Part shown: positions 30,039 to 40,329 of the stretch, one piece after another
How the letters are laid out: each line of letters opens with the position of its first letter
How positions within the stretch are numbered: position 1 is the first letter of the stretch
Source of the DNA: Styela clava
Taxonomy: Eukaryota; Chordata; Ascidiacea; Stolidobranchia; Styelidae
Assembly (NCBI RefSeq): GCF_964204865.1
Contig: NC_135250.1
Span: 16,216,001-16,280,000, forward strand
Reading direction: 5' to 3'
Length of the DNA stretch: 64,000 nucleotides
Notes under the pieces: model-generated
Told to the model about the DNA's origin: nothing
The model's input: only the letters and a program-made list of their open reading frames with translations
Database searches by the model: none
Position numbers and translations under genes: made by a program

Positions 30039-31694
30039 TCATGTTTTGTATAAACTGATTTGCTTCTTGTAGCGTCATCGTTTTTGTCTTTTTCGAAGAT
30101 TTTCTCTTTTTAGTTTTGGTCCCTTCCGCCTTGGAATTCCTCAGAAGATAAGGAATAGTTCTTTCGCAAGTTGAGTTACTTTTCGATGTAGTTTCTTCTG
30201 TTACATTCTCGGTACTATCTTCTTGTGAGTTTTCATTGCTTTCGTTGTCTTCACTTATATCTGATATTCCACCAATCATTCCAGATTGAATATCAGATGT
30301 TTTTCTTTTAATAATTCGGGGCGACATTTATTCAGTTTCGGCCTCTGTCATGTTTTCTTTTTGTCTGGTATCTTTATCTTCCGTCCTTGTAAATTCTTGT
30401 TCAGTTGGTTTGCCTTTATCTTTATATCTTATAAATTTTGGTATAAACTGTTCACATGATTCCTTCGCGTGCCCAGTATTTCCACAAATTCTGCATGTGG
30501 AACTTGCCCCCAATATTTTACAAATAAGGAATGTCCTTTAATTTTTACATAGCTTTTTATTGGTCTATTCATTAAATCCTGTTTGTTTATGAAAAATCTG
30601 CGAATGCCATTTTTCAAGCTGAATCTGTCTTTCAATTGCATTATATCACTGATATTACCATGGTTTTCTTTGAAATGAACTTTAACATCCTTATCTTCCA
30701 TAGGTATCGGAACATTATGTATAATCTGTGTAATGGTGATATTTCAGCTCCCGTTTTTTTCATTAAATTGTACTTTTATACATTGCTCTTCTTCTGGAAA
30801 AAGTGCAATCATGTTGGGTTTTGTTGAAATGCTTTTCATCAAGTTTATTTTTTTTCTGTAATTCTCACCACGTTCGGCTTTAACCTTTAAATAGAACAAT
30901 AATACCTAGGAATTTGATAGCAACACTAGAGCATTTCACCAAATCTGCATGGCTCGCATTTTTTTCGAAATATCTATACTCTATCAAAGACTATATTTAT
31001 CACCCTTGAGTGGCGCGACCGTATAGGCACTGCACATGTACCTCCTATATTTCGCCCATTCATATTACCGGTATATGGTCCCACCACTCAAGGGTGCTGT
31101 ATCTACGCCTAAATTTTTATTTTATCATTATGTATATACAGATGGCCTAAAACACAAATGTATTTGGTGTATTGTGTTGTCCCTATTTATACATATTGTC
31201 TTGTCTTATAAACTCCCTTGTATAAACAGTTCTGTGTACTCCTCCCTTACCACTTTCGCCACACCAACCCATTGCCCCACCTTACACAATTGTCTGTATA
31301 AGGGACCATATCATATGCATTTAATCTAACATTTTTTGTTCTGTACTTGTCAAAAGGGGTGCATGTCGCACATTTGTGTTTTAGGCCAGTACGGTCTTGT
31401 GCACGCGTCCCGTCTCCAATATTAATATTGTCAATTTTTTATATTGCTTACTACTACGAGACTAATAAACATACATACATACATTTCCCACAATTTTTTG
31501 TCAATAGTTATTACGTCTGATCTGGTTTTAAATGTAATATCAACAGTATTTTTCGAAGTCATCAAAAATCCTTCTACAGTATCAAATTCAATATTTACTT
31601 TTTTGAAAAATTCCCAAACGTCTTCTCTTCTTACTATTTTATCTTCTTCATCTTTTCTTCTGATATCCTTCAGTTTATCAGAATATAAAGACAT
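30031..31694 (-). pseudogene. LINE ORF1 (nucleic-acid-binding) in pieces
   Basis: The N-terminus is at 31,694 (MSLYSDKLKDIRRKDEEDK...VWEFFKKVN). It is interrupted at about 31,450-30,900 by other elements and resumes as VKAERGENYRKKIN at about 30,885. An in-frame stop is at about 30,745. The CCHC zinc knuckle is CRICGNTGHAKESC (about 30,460-30,505), followed by an acidic Ser/Glu-rich end. This layout (RNA-recognition-like region, then zinc knuckle) fits Tx1-like L1 elements. Confidence 0.75.
31144..31387. mobile_element. MITE with GGCCTAAAACACAAATGT inverted ends
   Basis: GGCCTAAAACACAAATGT at 31,144 is matched exactly by its reverse complement ending at 31,387 (18 bp). About 244 bp, non-coding. 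Just to its left a separate inverted pair CACCCTTGAGTGG / CCACTCAAGGGTG (about 31,002-31,100) marks a second small foldback. Both lie in the composite insertion that splits LINE ORF1. Confidence 0.65.
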
Positions 31695-31715
31695 CTTGTC
31701 ACATGTCCTTAATTC

Positions 31716-32428
31716 CGGTCTTACTACTTACTGAATACAGCGCGAAACACCGCAAAGAGCGCAAAACAGCGCGAAACAGAGGGAAACAGCGCAAAACAGC
31801 GCGAAAGAGCGCAAAACAGAGGGAAACAGTGTGAAGCAGAAAAAAATTTTGCAATGAGTTCGGGGCACCTTGTTTTGAGTTGGGGTACCACGGCAGCAAA
31901 TTAAAAACACAAACCAACGTATGTAGCCAGTAATGCTGTAATGGCAGGTCTGCCCCTGCTGGTGACACATTTTGGGTACCATAATTTAGAACCTTTTCCA
32001 CATGGATATGGTTGGCTTTAGGGTTAGGGTTAGATAAAAAGGGACCTCCAGAAGTATGTGCACCAAGATGGCGCACAACCTGAAAATGGTATATGTGTGT
32101 GTGTGTAGCGGATTCAGGTTGTGCGACATATTGCTGCACATACTTCTGGAGCACCAAAAAGGTAGATAAAATTTCGCATGATGACCTATAATCCGGTACA
32201 TAACCTTGTAAATATGCCGGAAACAGCGCCATAAAACCATGGCGAGAGGCGCCGTGGTTCTTTCGTGGCAGGAGGTGGTAATGACTGCGTCTCCTGTTTT
32301 GCGCTGTTTTCCTCTGTTTTGCGCTGGTTTCCTTCTGTTTCGCGCTGGTTTCCTCTGTTTTGCGCTGTTTCGCGCTATTTCGCGCTCTTTGCGGTGTTTC
32401 GCGCTGTATTCAGTAAGTAGTAAGACCC
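31716..32428. mobile_element. MULE-like MITE, 9-bp TSD
   Basis: Inverted ends GGTCTTACTACTTACTGAAT (continuing to about 45 bp) and a perfect 9-bp TSD CCTTAATTC (31,707-31,715 and 32,429-32,437). Nine-base duplications and long arms are typical of Mutator-like elements. The subterminal arms are built of GCGCGAAACAG / GAGGGAAACAGC-type short repeats in opposite orientations at the two ends. The interior hosts a foldback MITE (32,042-32,155). It sits 22 bp upstream of the LINE ORF1 start. Confidence 0.85.
32042..32155. mobile_element. Foldback MITE, nested copy
   Basis: CCTCCAGAAGTATGTGCACC at the left and GCTGCACATACTTCTGGAGC at the right are opposite arms. A TG microsatellite lies in the loop. 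The flanks share AAAAAGG. Same family as 45,084-45,193. Confidence 0.8.
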
Positions 32429-32563
32429 CCTTAATTCTTTATTGTTTAGATTCAGCTCTATCAAACAGCGATTACGATACCGGTACCCTATTTTGGGCAA
32501 TATCCTATAATCTTAAATCTTAATAGCATAATGATGGTTTCAATCACATACCCCATTTTACAA

Positions 32564-33540
32564 GCTTTTTTTTTTTTTTTTTTTTGCCAAATTCAAATCC
32601 ATTGCCAAATCGGATTTATACAAATGATAGTTTCAGCGTTTTGGTGTATCCAAATAATCAAATATATATTTCAATATTATTGCATGAGGTCCAAATTTTA
32701 TTTCATTTTTTTTTGTGATGTAATTTAGGTGATTTCATACAATGAATAAGTATACAATGAAAATATAAGACAAATATTAAATAATTCAGACCAGATACAT
32801 TTACCGGTACCATTTAATTCCATATGTCAGTATATCCATGAAGTATGTCCATTTGTGCATGAAGTTTAGACATAATTTTCCCATTATCATCAGTTATATA
32901 TATAATATAAATTAACCCATCATTAGCATTTTTATTTTAAAAAAAACAAAATTTTTGAAGAATTAGATACATAATCAGAAAAACACCTATCATGCCATAG
33001 GTGATTTCTACATTTTCCATCTATGTAATCATTTTACACAAATTAGTAAATACGGTAATCTGTTACATAAAATCTGTTACATATTGTCATGAGATGGCCA
33101 GTGGTTGCATTGGAAACTTGATATTATAGCATGATGGATTTATTTAAAACCTCATCAATGTGTTGATCTTGCATAATGTCATTTCTGCTTCCATCGTCCA
33201 TCAAACCCATGCACCCCAATACCTTACATTTAAAAACTGCCCTCAAATTGCATTGCATCCCATAAATACCATCATATTTTATAGAGTTTCAATATTGCCA
33301 GATTGCTGACTTGCGGTTTGTCCCTAAAAACAGTATCTTTAAAAACTAGCAGCAGCTATCGTCACTGTGTCACAGCTTGCCTGGAAATACCGCCTACCCC
33401 ACCGTTAACAGAAAAAGTTCGCCCCTCGTTTCCACGGAAGCTTTGTACGCAAAACAAGAACGAGTCATAAGCACATCGCTACTTTATAAGACGCGGTCTA
33501 GAAAAAAGCACAAATCTTAGAAATAAGCACGATATGGGAG
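32564..33540. other. Non-coding region starting with a T run
   Basis: A run of about 22 T (32,564-32,585) looks like the A-tail of a minus-strand retroinsertion in the older DNA element, but its 5' end and TSD are not clear. No gene is supported to 33,540. Confidence 0.4.
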
Positions 33541-33546
33541 CCCTGC

Positions 33547-34033
33547 CTATGGACCTTTCCCCGACTATTGATCCCCGAAAAATTCTTCCTATACCATTGC
33601 AAAATTTTCGAGTGCTTTTGCGAGTTGGCGCCTGTAAAATGGGGTATGTGTTTCGAACCATCATTATGATTCATCGCATACAACAATCTGTTTTTTTTAA
33701 GTACCGGAAAAGAATTTTAGCCTAGTCTATCACAGCTATTTCTACACTAATTTTTTATTACTGCAATTAAATTAAAACTCCTAGGAGGACAAAGTCGTCA
33801 TTGAATTATCTGATTCCTATTTAAGTTTCCGAAACGCAACAGAAAACTAACGAATAGAGTTCAAAAACACGAAAACGAGGTAATGTTTACGACCACGCTT
33901 GAAAATCTGTCTGAGTGAGAAAAGTGTCTGAGCGGATGCAAAAAGGGAGCATTGTTACGTCACTTTTGCATCTTGCTGATTGGCCAGTGTCACGAAGTAA
34001 ACGAGAAAGTCGATACTCGTGGAAAGGTCCATA
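33547..34033. mobile_element. DNA element with CTATGGACCTTTCC inverted ends
   Basis: CTATGGACCTTTCCCCGACT at the left matches the reverse complement of the right end (GGAAAGGTCCATAG) over about 25 bases with few differences. 33,650-33,770 is homologous, inverted, to 26,263-26,383. 487 bp, no coding region. The TSD is not clear. Confidence 0.65.
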
Positions 34034-34067
34034 GGCTTATATACATATAAATAGAAATACTGTAGAG

Positions 34068-34942
34068 CAGGGGTGTGCAAAGTGCGGCCCGCGGGCCGAA
34101 TTCGGCCCGTGATGACAAACTGTGCGGCCCGCGGAGGAGTGCCAATTTTGAATGGTGTGCGGCAAGCTAAATTTGTTTTTAATTTAGTTTGATCTGGTTT
34201 CCTTTGCGTTGCAAAGCTTATATTCGAGTCCAATTTATTATCTATGCCTATGACGTTACAACGTCCTCACAGCGAAGCGAACAACGCGATTCACAAGGAA
34301 GCTGTCACTTGCCGAGCAGCGAACAATTGAAAGAAAAATGCGGAGTAGACGCTAATGAATTTGTAAGAACGGACAATTGAAGATTAAGCAACTGGAAAGC
34401 AGTTTGAAAAAATGTAATATTAAGAGATACAAAAGCTGAATGAGTTTTGGTTCTAGCCTATTAGTTGATTTTGTTGAAATCTAATCTAGAATAAGATTTG
34501 ACAGCAAAGTATTTGGAAATGAATCTTGGCGTATTATATCGAAAACATCTCAACTAAGATAACTTTCCACATTTGAAAAAAGTCATGGCTTTAAATATGA
34601 CACTTTTCGGTTACATCTTTTTTCTAAAATGGGGGTCATATCAAATTGCTAGCATTTCCATTCAAACAAATTTGGATAAAAGTAGTCGGGAAAAGAATCC
34701 AGCAGCAAATTTCTCCCCAAATTCGTTTAAATTGGGTGTGACAATATATTTGGAATACAGTTTTAAGACATTTATGCGTTTTCTGCAAGGACCCCTTATG
34801 ATGACGACATGAGATCAATAATAAAAAGAATCTATTTTGTGCCTGCAACTAATATAAAGTCTATGTTGAATGAAGGTGCGGCCCGCGATTTTACTCAGTT
34901 ATTGATATTTGGCCCGCCTGCGAAAAAGGTTGCACACCCCAG
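34068..34942. mobile_element. hAT MITE, perfect 8-bp TSD (family reference copy)
   Basis: Ends CAGGGGTGTGCAAAGTGCGG and GGTTGCACACCCCAG. Perfect TSD CTGTAGAG (34,060-34,067 and 34,943-34,950). Subterminal GCGGCCCGCGGGCCGAATTC is a near-palindrome. 875 bp, no transposase. Related copies are at 17,818-18,581 and 9,355-9,824. Confidence 0.92.
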
Positions 34943-35081
34943 CTGTAGAGTGTGCGCTTCGCTGTGGAAAATCGCCGCTCCGTAGCGCCACCCAACCGTC
35001 CGATTGATACACAAAAACTCGCAAGAAGAGTCGCAAGGTAGCATCCTGTGTTAGGAGGTCGCTGAAAATCATGTAACAGAG

Positions 35082-36066
35082 GATAGAATTTACATATTTA
35101 TCCCGGGGCAGAGGAAAGGCAATGTTTGTTTTGGAATTGTGTTTTTACTCAGAATGTCTATGATTATATCTTTTCTGTGGCATTAAAAATGAGTAACTGT
35201 CTGAAAAAAAATAATTATAAAACTTGCATTTTATTGGACTTAAATGACCACTGTTATACAAATTTATCCATTATACAACGTAATGCTATTATATTGTTAT
35301 TTTGTACAGCAAGATATAAAATTTGGTTGGAGCGTAACGCTGTAATATTTCAAAATCATAACCCAAGCATAAATAATGTTATTATGAAAATTAGGAACTC
35401 ACTTCTAATGAGAAGAAATATAGAAAAAGTGAGAAAGGAATTTTGTTATATAAAAGAACTTGCCATGATTTGTAATAACTTGTGAATAATTATAAAATTA
35501 TGTTTTTTCATGCTAAATAATTAAAAATAAACTATGTAATTTGTATTACGAAATCAACAAATGAATTATTGGAACTCCCTGGATTATATGGAATATTATA
35601 TCCAGTATATCTGATGGAATTATCTTGATATTACTGATATATATGTTTGTTCACTTGCGGTACACAATAGGCTATATCTTTATTTATATTTAATTTATTT
35701 ATAATTTACATATTGAATAATCCACATTGTGGATCCATTTATGAAAAAAAAAAAAAGTAAAGGCAATAAGACGGCTTAATCATATGGCGAACCACGGCCT
35801 CTCGTCCGGTTACCAGTCCAGGTCGGGTATGGGATTAGTTAGCCAGTTATTTGTTTTCGGAAGCATGGACTTGATGGTGGAGGAAGCCGTACGGTACGGT
35901 ACCGGTACGTGAACCACCCTACGGCGGCGAAGAGCCCAGCAATCCTTTCGCACATGATCATCCCGCATGTGATTCGAACCTGCGATCCCACGAAGAGTAT
36001 CGGTAATCAGCGATGCGGTGGCGAGCGTATTCCTACCGCTTAGCACGGTGCGCCACACCGCCGAGT
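35082..36066 (-). repeat. tRNA-derived SINE split by a LINE fragment
   Basis: SINE tail at 35,082-35,123 and SINE body and head at 35,759-36,066 are one minus-strand copy. The junction sequence AAAGGCAAT is duplicated on both sides of the LINE fragment, and other SINE copies read continuously through this point (GAGGAAAGCCGATAAGACGG at 56,131). Confidence 0.88.
35124..35758 (+). mobile_element. 5'-truncated LINE 3' end, 9-bp TSD
   Basis: Encodes a C-terminal ORF2 piece (to 35,485) with ARYKIWLERNAVIFQNHN, closely matching ARYKIW-type text of the LINE at 26,583-26,867. It ends in an A run (35,744-35,756). TSD AAAGGCAAT at 35,115-35,123 and 35,759-35,767. Classic target-primed reverse transcription product, related to but distinct from the 26,384 element. 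Confidence 0.9.
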
Positions 36067-36126
36067 TGCTTCCCTAAAAGGTGCCTATGCTTGTATGGGT
36101 CTGGTAGTCGTACCGCACCGGTAGCC

Positions 36127-36556
36127 TATTTGTTTTCGGAAGCATGGACTTGATGGTGGAGGAAGCCGTGGCCAACCAGCGGACAGCGGTTACATGAAGT
36201 ATGAACCACTCTTTGGCGTCGAGTAGTCCAGCAATCCTCTCGCACATACCTACTCAGGTCTTAGGCAAGAAGGCGTCTCACTTCAACACTTTGTAATCAA
36301 ATTATGCAATTTACTCTTACTTCTACTATTAAGTAAAACAGTTACGATAACCTAATACGAGATTACCGGTACCATAGCGACTATATTTGATAAATGAGAT
36401 AGCTAGCATGCAATAGTTCTGTTAAAATGTCTTCCACTTATGTGTCCCAGTTGTACGTAACGATCTCCGCGTGGGATGCGAACCCACGCAGAGTAATCAG
36501 AGGTGCGGTGGCGAGCGTATTCTTAACGCTCAGCACGATAAACCGCCGCGCCGCGT
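36127..36556 (-). repeat. Interrupted tRNA-derived SINE
   Basis: The body (GGAAGCATGGACTTGATGGT, 36,137 onward) and the head (GTGGGATGCGAACCCACGCA to about 36,550) belong to one minus-strand SINE, but about 210 bases of unrelated sequence (about 36,256-36,465) lie between them. The tail half is missing. Confidence 0.7.
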
Positions 36557-36849
36557 AGCATAACCATTTTGCATAACGTTACGTCATTTCGGGTCTGGTA
36601 TAGTTTAGTACCACATTCTTCTTCTAGTTGGCCTGGCTCAACAATTTTTGCATATGTCAATCCTAACCCCCACCTGATTACGTCACCGAAAAATTACGTC
36701 ATTTTGGCGTGATAAGGCCCACCACAGTATGCGGATGGCCGTCCAAAACGCGCAGACGGTCACCCAAAATCGAGCAAGTGATTTTTCTCGTCACAACGAT
36801 CACGATAGGAGAGAGATCGCCGGCTTTAGCGAGTTCGTTATTGGTGGCA

Positions 36850-36955
36850 CAGATGCCATTTCGGGCGATCGTAATTATAATTTGCCAAGCACTATGACAG
36901 GAGATGCCATTTTGGGCGACCGTAGCTTTCCTTTGGCAAGCTCTATGACATGTTC
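36850..36955. repeat. Approximate 52-bp tandem duplication
   Basis: Two units, GATGCCATTTCGGGCGATCG and GATGCCATTTTGGGCGACCG, each followed by a similar TTTGGCAAGC.CTATGACA end. It lies about 500 bp upstream of the MRPL21 start; function unknown. Confidence 0.65.
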
Positions 36956-37439
36956 TATGTTAATGCAGTAATCTCTGGTCCTGACTTCACTACAATGTCA
37001 CCCTCTATCTGTCTTTCAAACTTAAGCCTAACTCCAGAACTCTGTAATTGGAGAGGTAACAAAACACTGAAACAAGGAAGCCAGAAATTACAGTGCTATG
37101 GCTCCTGCCATGCTGACAACATTATTGTAAACTACCGGTATGTGATCTGTACCATTGAAAAATACTGAAGGCCTTGCAGTCAAAAATGAGATACTGTAAC
37201 TGACAAAACTATAGTACTGTTATATTATCAGTCACAGTTAAAGAAGCTAAGTGAGCAACATACTGATTTTCTTATTTCCTGACCTTAGATAAGGTCAAAT
37301 CACACTAAGGTAGTCTATAACTTGACAAAACTTCAATGTAGTGGTCAATTACAATGGTAATCTACTATTAATAATGCTTTTTTAAAAGGTCCAAATTATG
37401 TGCGATTACACAATATTCCTATTTAATTTATGAAGTGAC

Positions 37440-38078
37440 ATGCTGCTGAATACAATGTTTAAATCTAATTTCCGGACAATATCATTGACATATCGATTTT
37501 TGCAAAATACTATATACCCTATGTCCCACCAAAAACCTCATTTAAATGCAAAATTTGGAATAAAAAGCATACATGCGGAAAGTGTGAAGCAAAAAATACA
37601 ATCTGAACTGAAGTCACCATCGAAAACCATACCTTCATACTACGATCGATATGTATTTCCCGAACCTCCTACCTTGATTTCAGAAAATGAACACAACAAA
37701 GTTATATCAAAAGTCAATGAAATTGTCAAAGATCCAGGTAGACTTTTTGCTGTTGTACTCATCAGTGGCCACCAGTACAAAGTTACTACTAATGATATTA
37801 TTAGTACAATTGGATATATTCAAGCTGATTGTGGAACTCGTATCCGATTGGAAAAAGTTGGAATGGTTGGTGGTGCAGATTTTACACTAGTCGGGAGGCC
37901 AATATTGAAAAGGAACATTGTTAAAGTCGAAGCTACAATCATAGAAAAAACTCCTAGCATCGATGTCATTATTAAAAGATTTATGAGGAGAAAGAGTTTT
38001 GAAAGAACATATAAATTTAATTCACTGCACACTATTTTAAGGATTAACAGTATAGAAGTTCTTCAAGATCTTGAGTAA
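37440..38078 (+). CDS. MRPL21: Mitochondrial ribosomal protein bL21m
   Basis: 212 residues in one exon (human 205). The N-terminus is basic and hydroxylated with few acids (FRTISLTYRFLQN), fitting a mitochondrial presequence. The bL21 fold runs from about 100 to 205: LFAVVLISGHQYKVTTNDII, then DCGTRIRLEKVGMVGGADF, LVGRPIL and VEATIIEKTPSIDVIIKRFM, then basic RRKSFERTYKF that contacts 23S-like rRNA in the family. It is a component of the large mitoribosomal subunit. Translation could start at the first Met or at Met6; both keep the presequence. A polyadenylation signal AATAAA lies at 38,136-38,141, 58 bases past the stop. No introns are needed to explain the whole domain. Confidence 0.92.
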   Translation: MLLNTMFKSNFRTISLTYRFLQNTIYPMSHQKPHLNAKFGIKSIHAESVKQKIQSELKSPSKTIPSYYDRYVFPEPPTLISENEHNKVISKVNEIVKDPGRLFAVVLISGHQYKVTTNDIISTIGYIQADCGTRIRLEKVGMVGGADFTLVGRPILKRNIVKVEATIIEKTPSIDVIIKRFMRRKSFERTYKFNSLHTILRINSIEVLQDLE

Positions 38079-38135
38079 GGTTAATTGCTTCGACTTCCCA
38101 GTATGTTTTGTCTCAACCAATGAAATTTGAAGTAG

Positions 38136-38141
38136 AATAAA
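38136..38141 (+). promoter_or_regulatory. Polyadenylation signal AATAAA of MRPL21
   Basis: AATAAA 58 bases downstream of the MRPL21 stop codon. Confidence 0.6.
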
Positions 38142-39131
38142 GTGTGGATGAAAAAATCATAGGTAAAAATTCGCATCTACAAGAAATATGTAAAGTACTT
38201 GGAGAATTCATTGGAATTCGGGTTGGTGTTTGACTACACAAGTAAACAAAAATTAATTGTTTATGGATTTATCATCATCTAATTTATAGTAAAGATATTT
38301 AAATTGATGTGAATTGAATTTCAATTTTTTCAAAAACAATATTCTTCATAATGTCTTGGAAAATGTTTCCAGTATTCAACTATTTTATACTGTTTCTCAT
38401 TGATGAACTGTTCTTGAACAAAAAATGCAAAATTACATTGAATTCTTAAGTAACTGTATCATTGGATAAAATTTTATTGGGATCGCATAACATGTTAACA
38501 TTATGTTTACCATTTTTAAATAACAAATTGTTATTTTAAACTTCTCTTATTTTTGCTGCAATGTAAGTTGGATTTTAGTACTATCTATCGCCATTGAAAA
38601 TAAAGGGTGAATCAAATATAGGTTAATAGTTGATTATTATAATCGATATATTTTTTCATGAGCTCGTATTGCCAACTGAATTCTCTTATCTTCCATGGTT
38701 GTTGGCTATAAAACTGATTTGGTGATTCACCTCCATCAATTATTATACTTGCAGATCAACATTTTATTTTGGTACCTATCTCTGTGAGTTTCTGTATGCT
38801 TATGTGGATATGAAAACCTGCTGTCAGAAATGATCATTTCTAAATATCTATTGGTGTCCTTTTCAGTACATCAGTGTGGATCAAGTGATGATTGTTGGAC
38901 TTGTGCATTAAATTATTGTTGAATTGCAACCCCTTGTTCAATATACAGGCCCTCATCAACCCATAATCCAATTAGTATGATTTGGAAAAGTAAACCACAC
39001 TAAAAAACAACAGTCTAGAATTGTTTACCCTGGATGGTTCCAACAAATGTCTTTGTAGTAGACTAGTAGTCAAGAAACTTGTAACATTTTTTCAGCGATA
39101 TAAACCCATAAATCTGGAACTAGTCGTCTAG
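38142..39131. other. Intergenic region
   Basis: AT-rich sequence. I see no coding frame, repeat end or RNA gene that I can support. Confidence 0.5.
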
Positions 39132-39139
39132 GACTAGTC

Positions 39140-39443
39140 CAAGGGTGGGCAACTTCTCTAGTCGTCGGGTCAGATATGGGAAAATGAAGTTCTCGGCGGG
39201 CCGGATTATAACATGAATAGTATTCAATATCTTAATCACATATTTGTTCGCTAATGCAAGAAAGAAAATTATAAATCGCGTTTAAAGTAAAGTTTAAACT
39301 AGAAAAAAAATAGAGACCAAAAAAAACCATAATGAATTTATCATAATGTACTAAAAGTGTAATAATGTAATATCATAATGTACTGATGTACAGTCAGCGG
39401 GCCGGTCAAGATCTCGTCGCGGGCCGTATGTTGCCCACCCCTG
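39140..39443. mobile_element. hAT MITE, near-perfect TSD
   Basis: Ends CAAGGGTGGGCAACTTCTCT and TGTTGCCCACCCCTG. TSD GACTAGTC / GTCTAGTC (39,132-39,139 and 39,444-39,451), 7 of 8. Subterminal GGCGGGCCGG blocks. 304 bp, non-coding. A truncated relative is at 25,944. Confidence 0.85.
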
Positions 39444-39475
39444 GTCTAGTCGGCGATTTTTCGGGATGATTCGAA

Positions 39476-39890
39476 ATTCACATTTTACAGAAGTGTATTG
39501 CAGACTTTTCTGGCCCCGCCAATTTTCCAAAACGTATGAAAGTCCATGTCATTTAGATACGAGTATATTCGTATGATGAGATATGCTATAGTATTGTACG
39601 AATAAATTCACATTTTACTAAAGTGTATTGCAGACTTCTGGCCTCGCCAATTTTCCAAAATGGATGAAAGTCCAAGTCATTTAGATACAACGAGTATATT
39701 CGTATGATGAGATATGCTATAGTATTGTACGAATAAATTCACATTTTACTAAAGTGTATTGCAGACTTCTGGCCTCGCCAATTTCCCAAAATGGATGAAA
39801 GTCCAAGTCATTTAGATACAACGAATATATTCGTATGATGAGATATGCTATACTATAGCAGCTATAGTATTGTACGAATATATTCAATTC
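39476..39890. repeat. Three tandem copies of a 131-bp unit
   Basis: Units start ATTCACATTTTAC at 39,476, 39,606 and 39,737 and include TGTATTGCAGACTT and ATTCGTATGATGAGATATGC. Identity is high; the third copy has a short extra TATAG repeat near its end. Confidence 0.88.
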
Positions 39891-40218
39891 ATACCAATTT
39901 TTTCATCAGCAATGTATGGAATCCTATTCGAAGTGAATTCCTAGTTTTAAGTAAGCGTTATTGATTAGTCTATTGTAGGCGGAACAATTGGCCCTCGTAA
40001 TAAGCACAGCCATATTTAAATGAATTTCGGCAATTGACATACCGTATTTCCCGGCGAATAAGTCTACTCTGTAAATAAGACAAGGCCCGTTTTTAAGCCT
40101 GGAAAAATGGATTTTTGCATATAACCTTCCAATAAGACGGGCCGAATCGGAATCTCAAATTACCACGAAAGGCTCCTGAGCGGTCGAGCCGCAGTATGTT
40201 CCCCAGCTTTTCATTTTA

Positions 40219-40232
40219 GGGGGGGGGGGGGG
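40219..40232 (+). repeat. Poly(G) tract
   Basis: Fourteen consecutive G following TTTTA, followed by TGTTTCGAAGTTTAGGGGG. Related G-rich text occurs at 41,345-41,410 and 50,711. All may belong to one diverged repeat split by the insertion at about 40,330-41,230. Confidence 0.8.
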
Positions 40233-40329
40233 TGTTTCGAAGTTTAGGGGGTGGAAAATAATCTGCTATTGCGATGAAACTATTTGTACTTTCAAAAAAA
40301 TGGGTATGTATTTAAGAAACAATGTACAT

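Larger units (their letters stand above)
26384..32526 (-). mobile_element. L1/Tx1-type LINE with 15-bp TSD, full length but decayed and invaded
   Basis: A perfect 15-bp TSD CATAATGATGGTTTC (26,369-26,383 and 32,527-32,541) flanks a minus-strand element whose A-tail is the T run at 26,384-26,397. ORF1 starts at 31,694 and carries a CCHC knuckle. ORF2 carries an APE-type endonuclease and a reverse transcriptase. Later insertions sit inside: a MULE-like MITE in the 5' UTR (31,716-32,428), a composite insertion in ORF1 (about 30,900-31,450) and a hAT MITE in the endonuclease (29,446-29,700). Without these it would be about 4.6 kb. Stops and frameshifts make it inactive. Confidence 0.9.

Noticed and set aside
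32010..32035. Telomere-like TTAGGG repeats
   Set aside because: Only two units (GGGTTAGGGTTAG) inside a MITE; too short to mean an interstitial telomere.
31699..32232. 177-codon minus-strand frame
   Set aside because: Runs through the MULE-like MITE; the repetitive F/C/L-rich text comes from its GCGCGAAACAG-type repeats.
39476..39890. CRISPR-like array
   Set aside because: Units are contiguous 131-bp tandem copies without spacers, in eukaryotic DNA.
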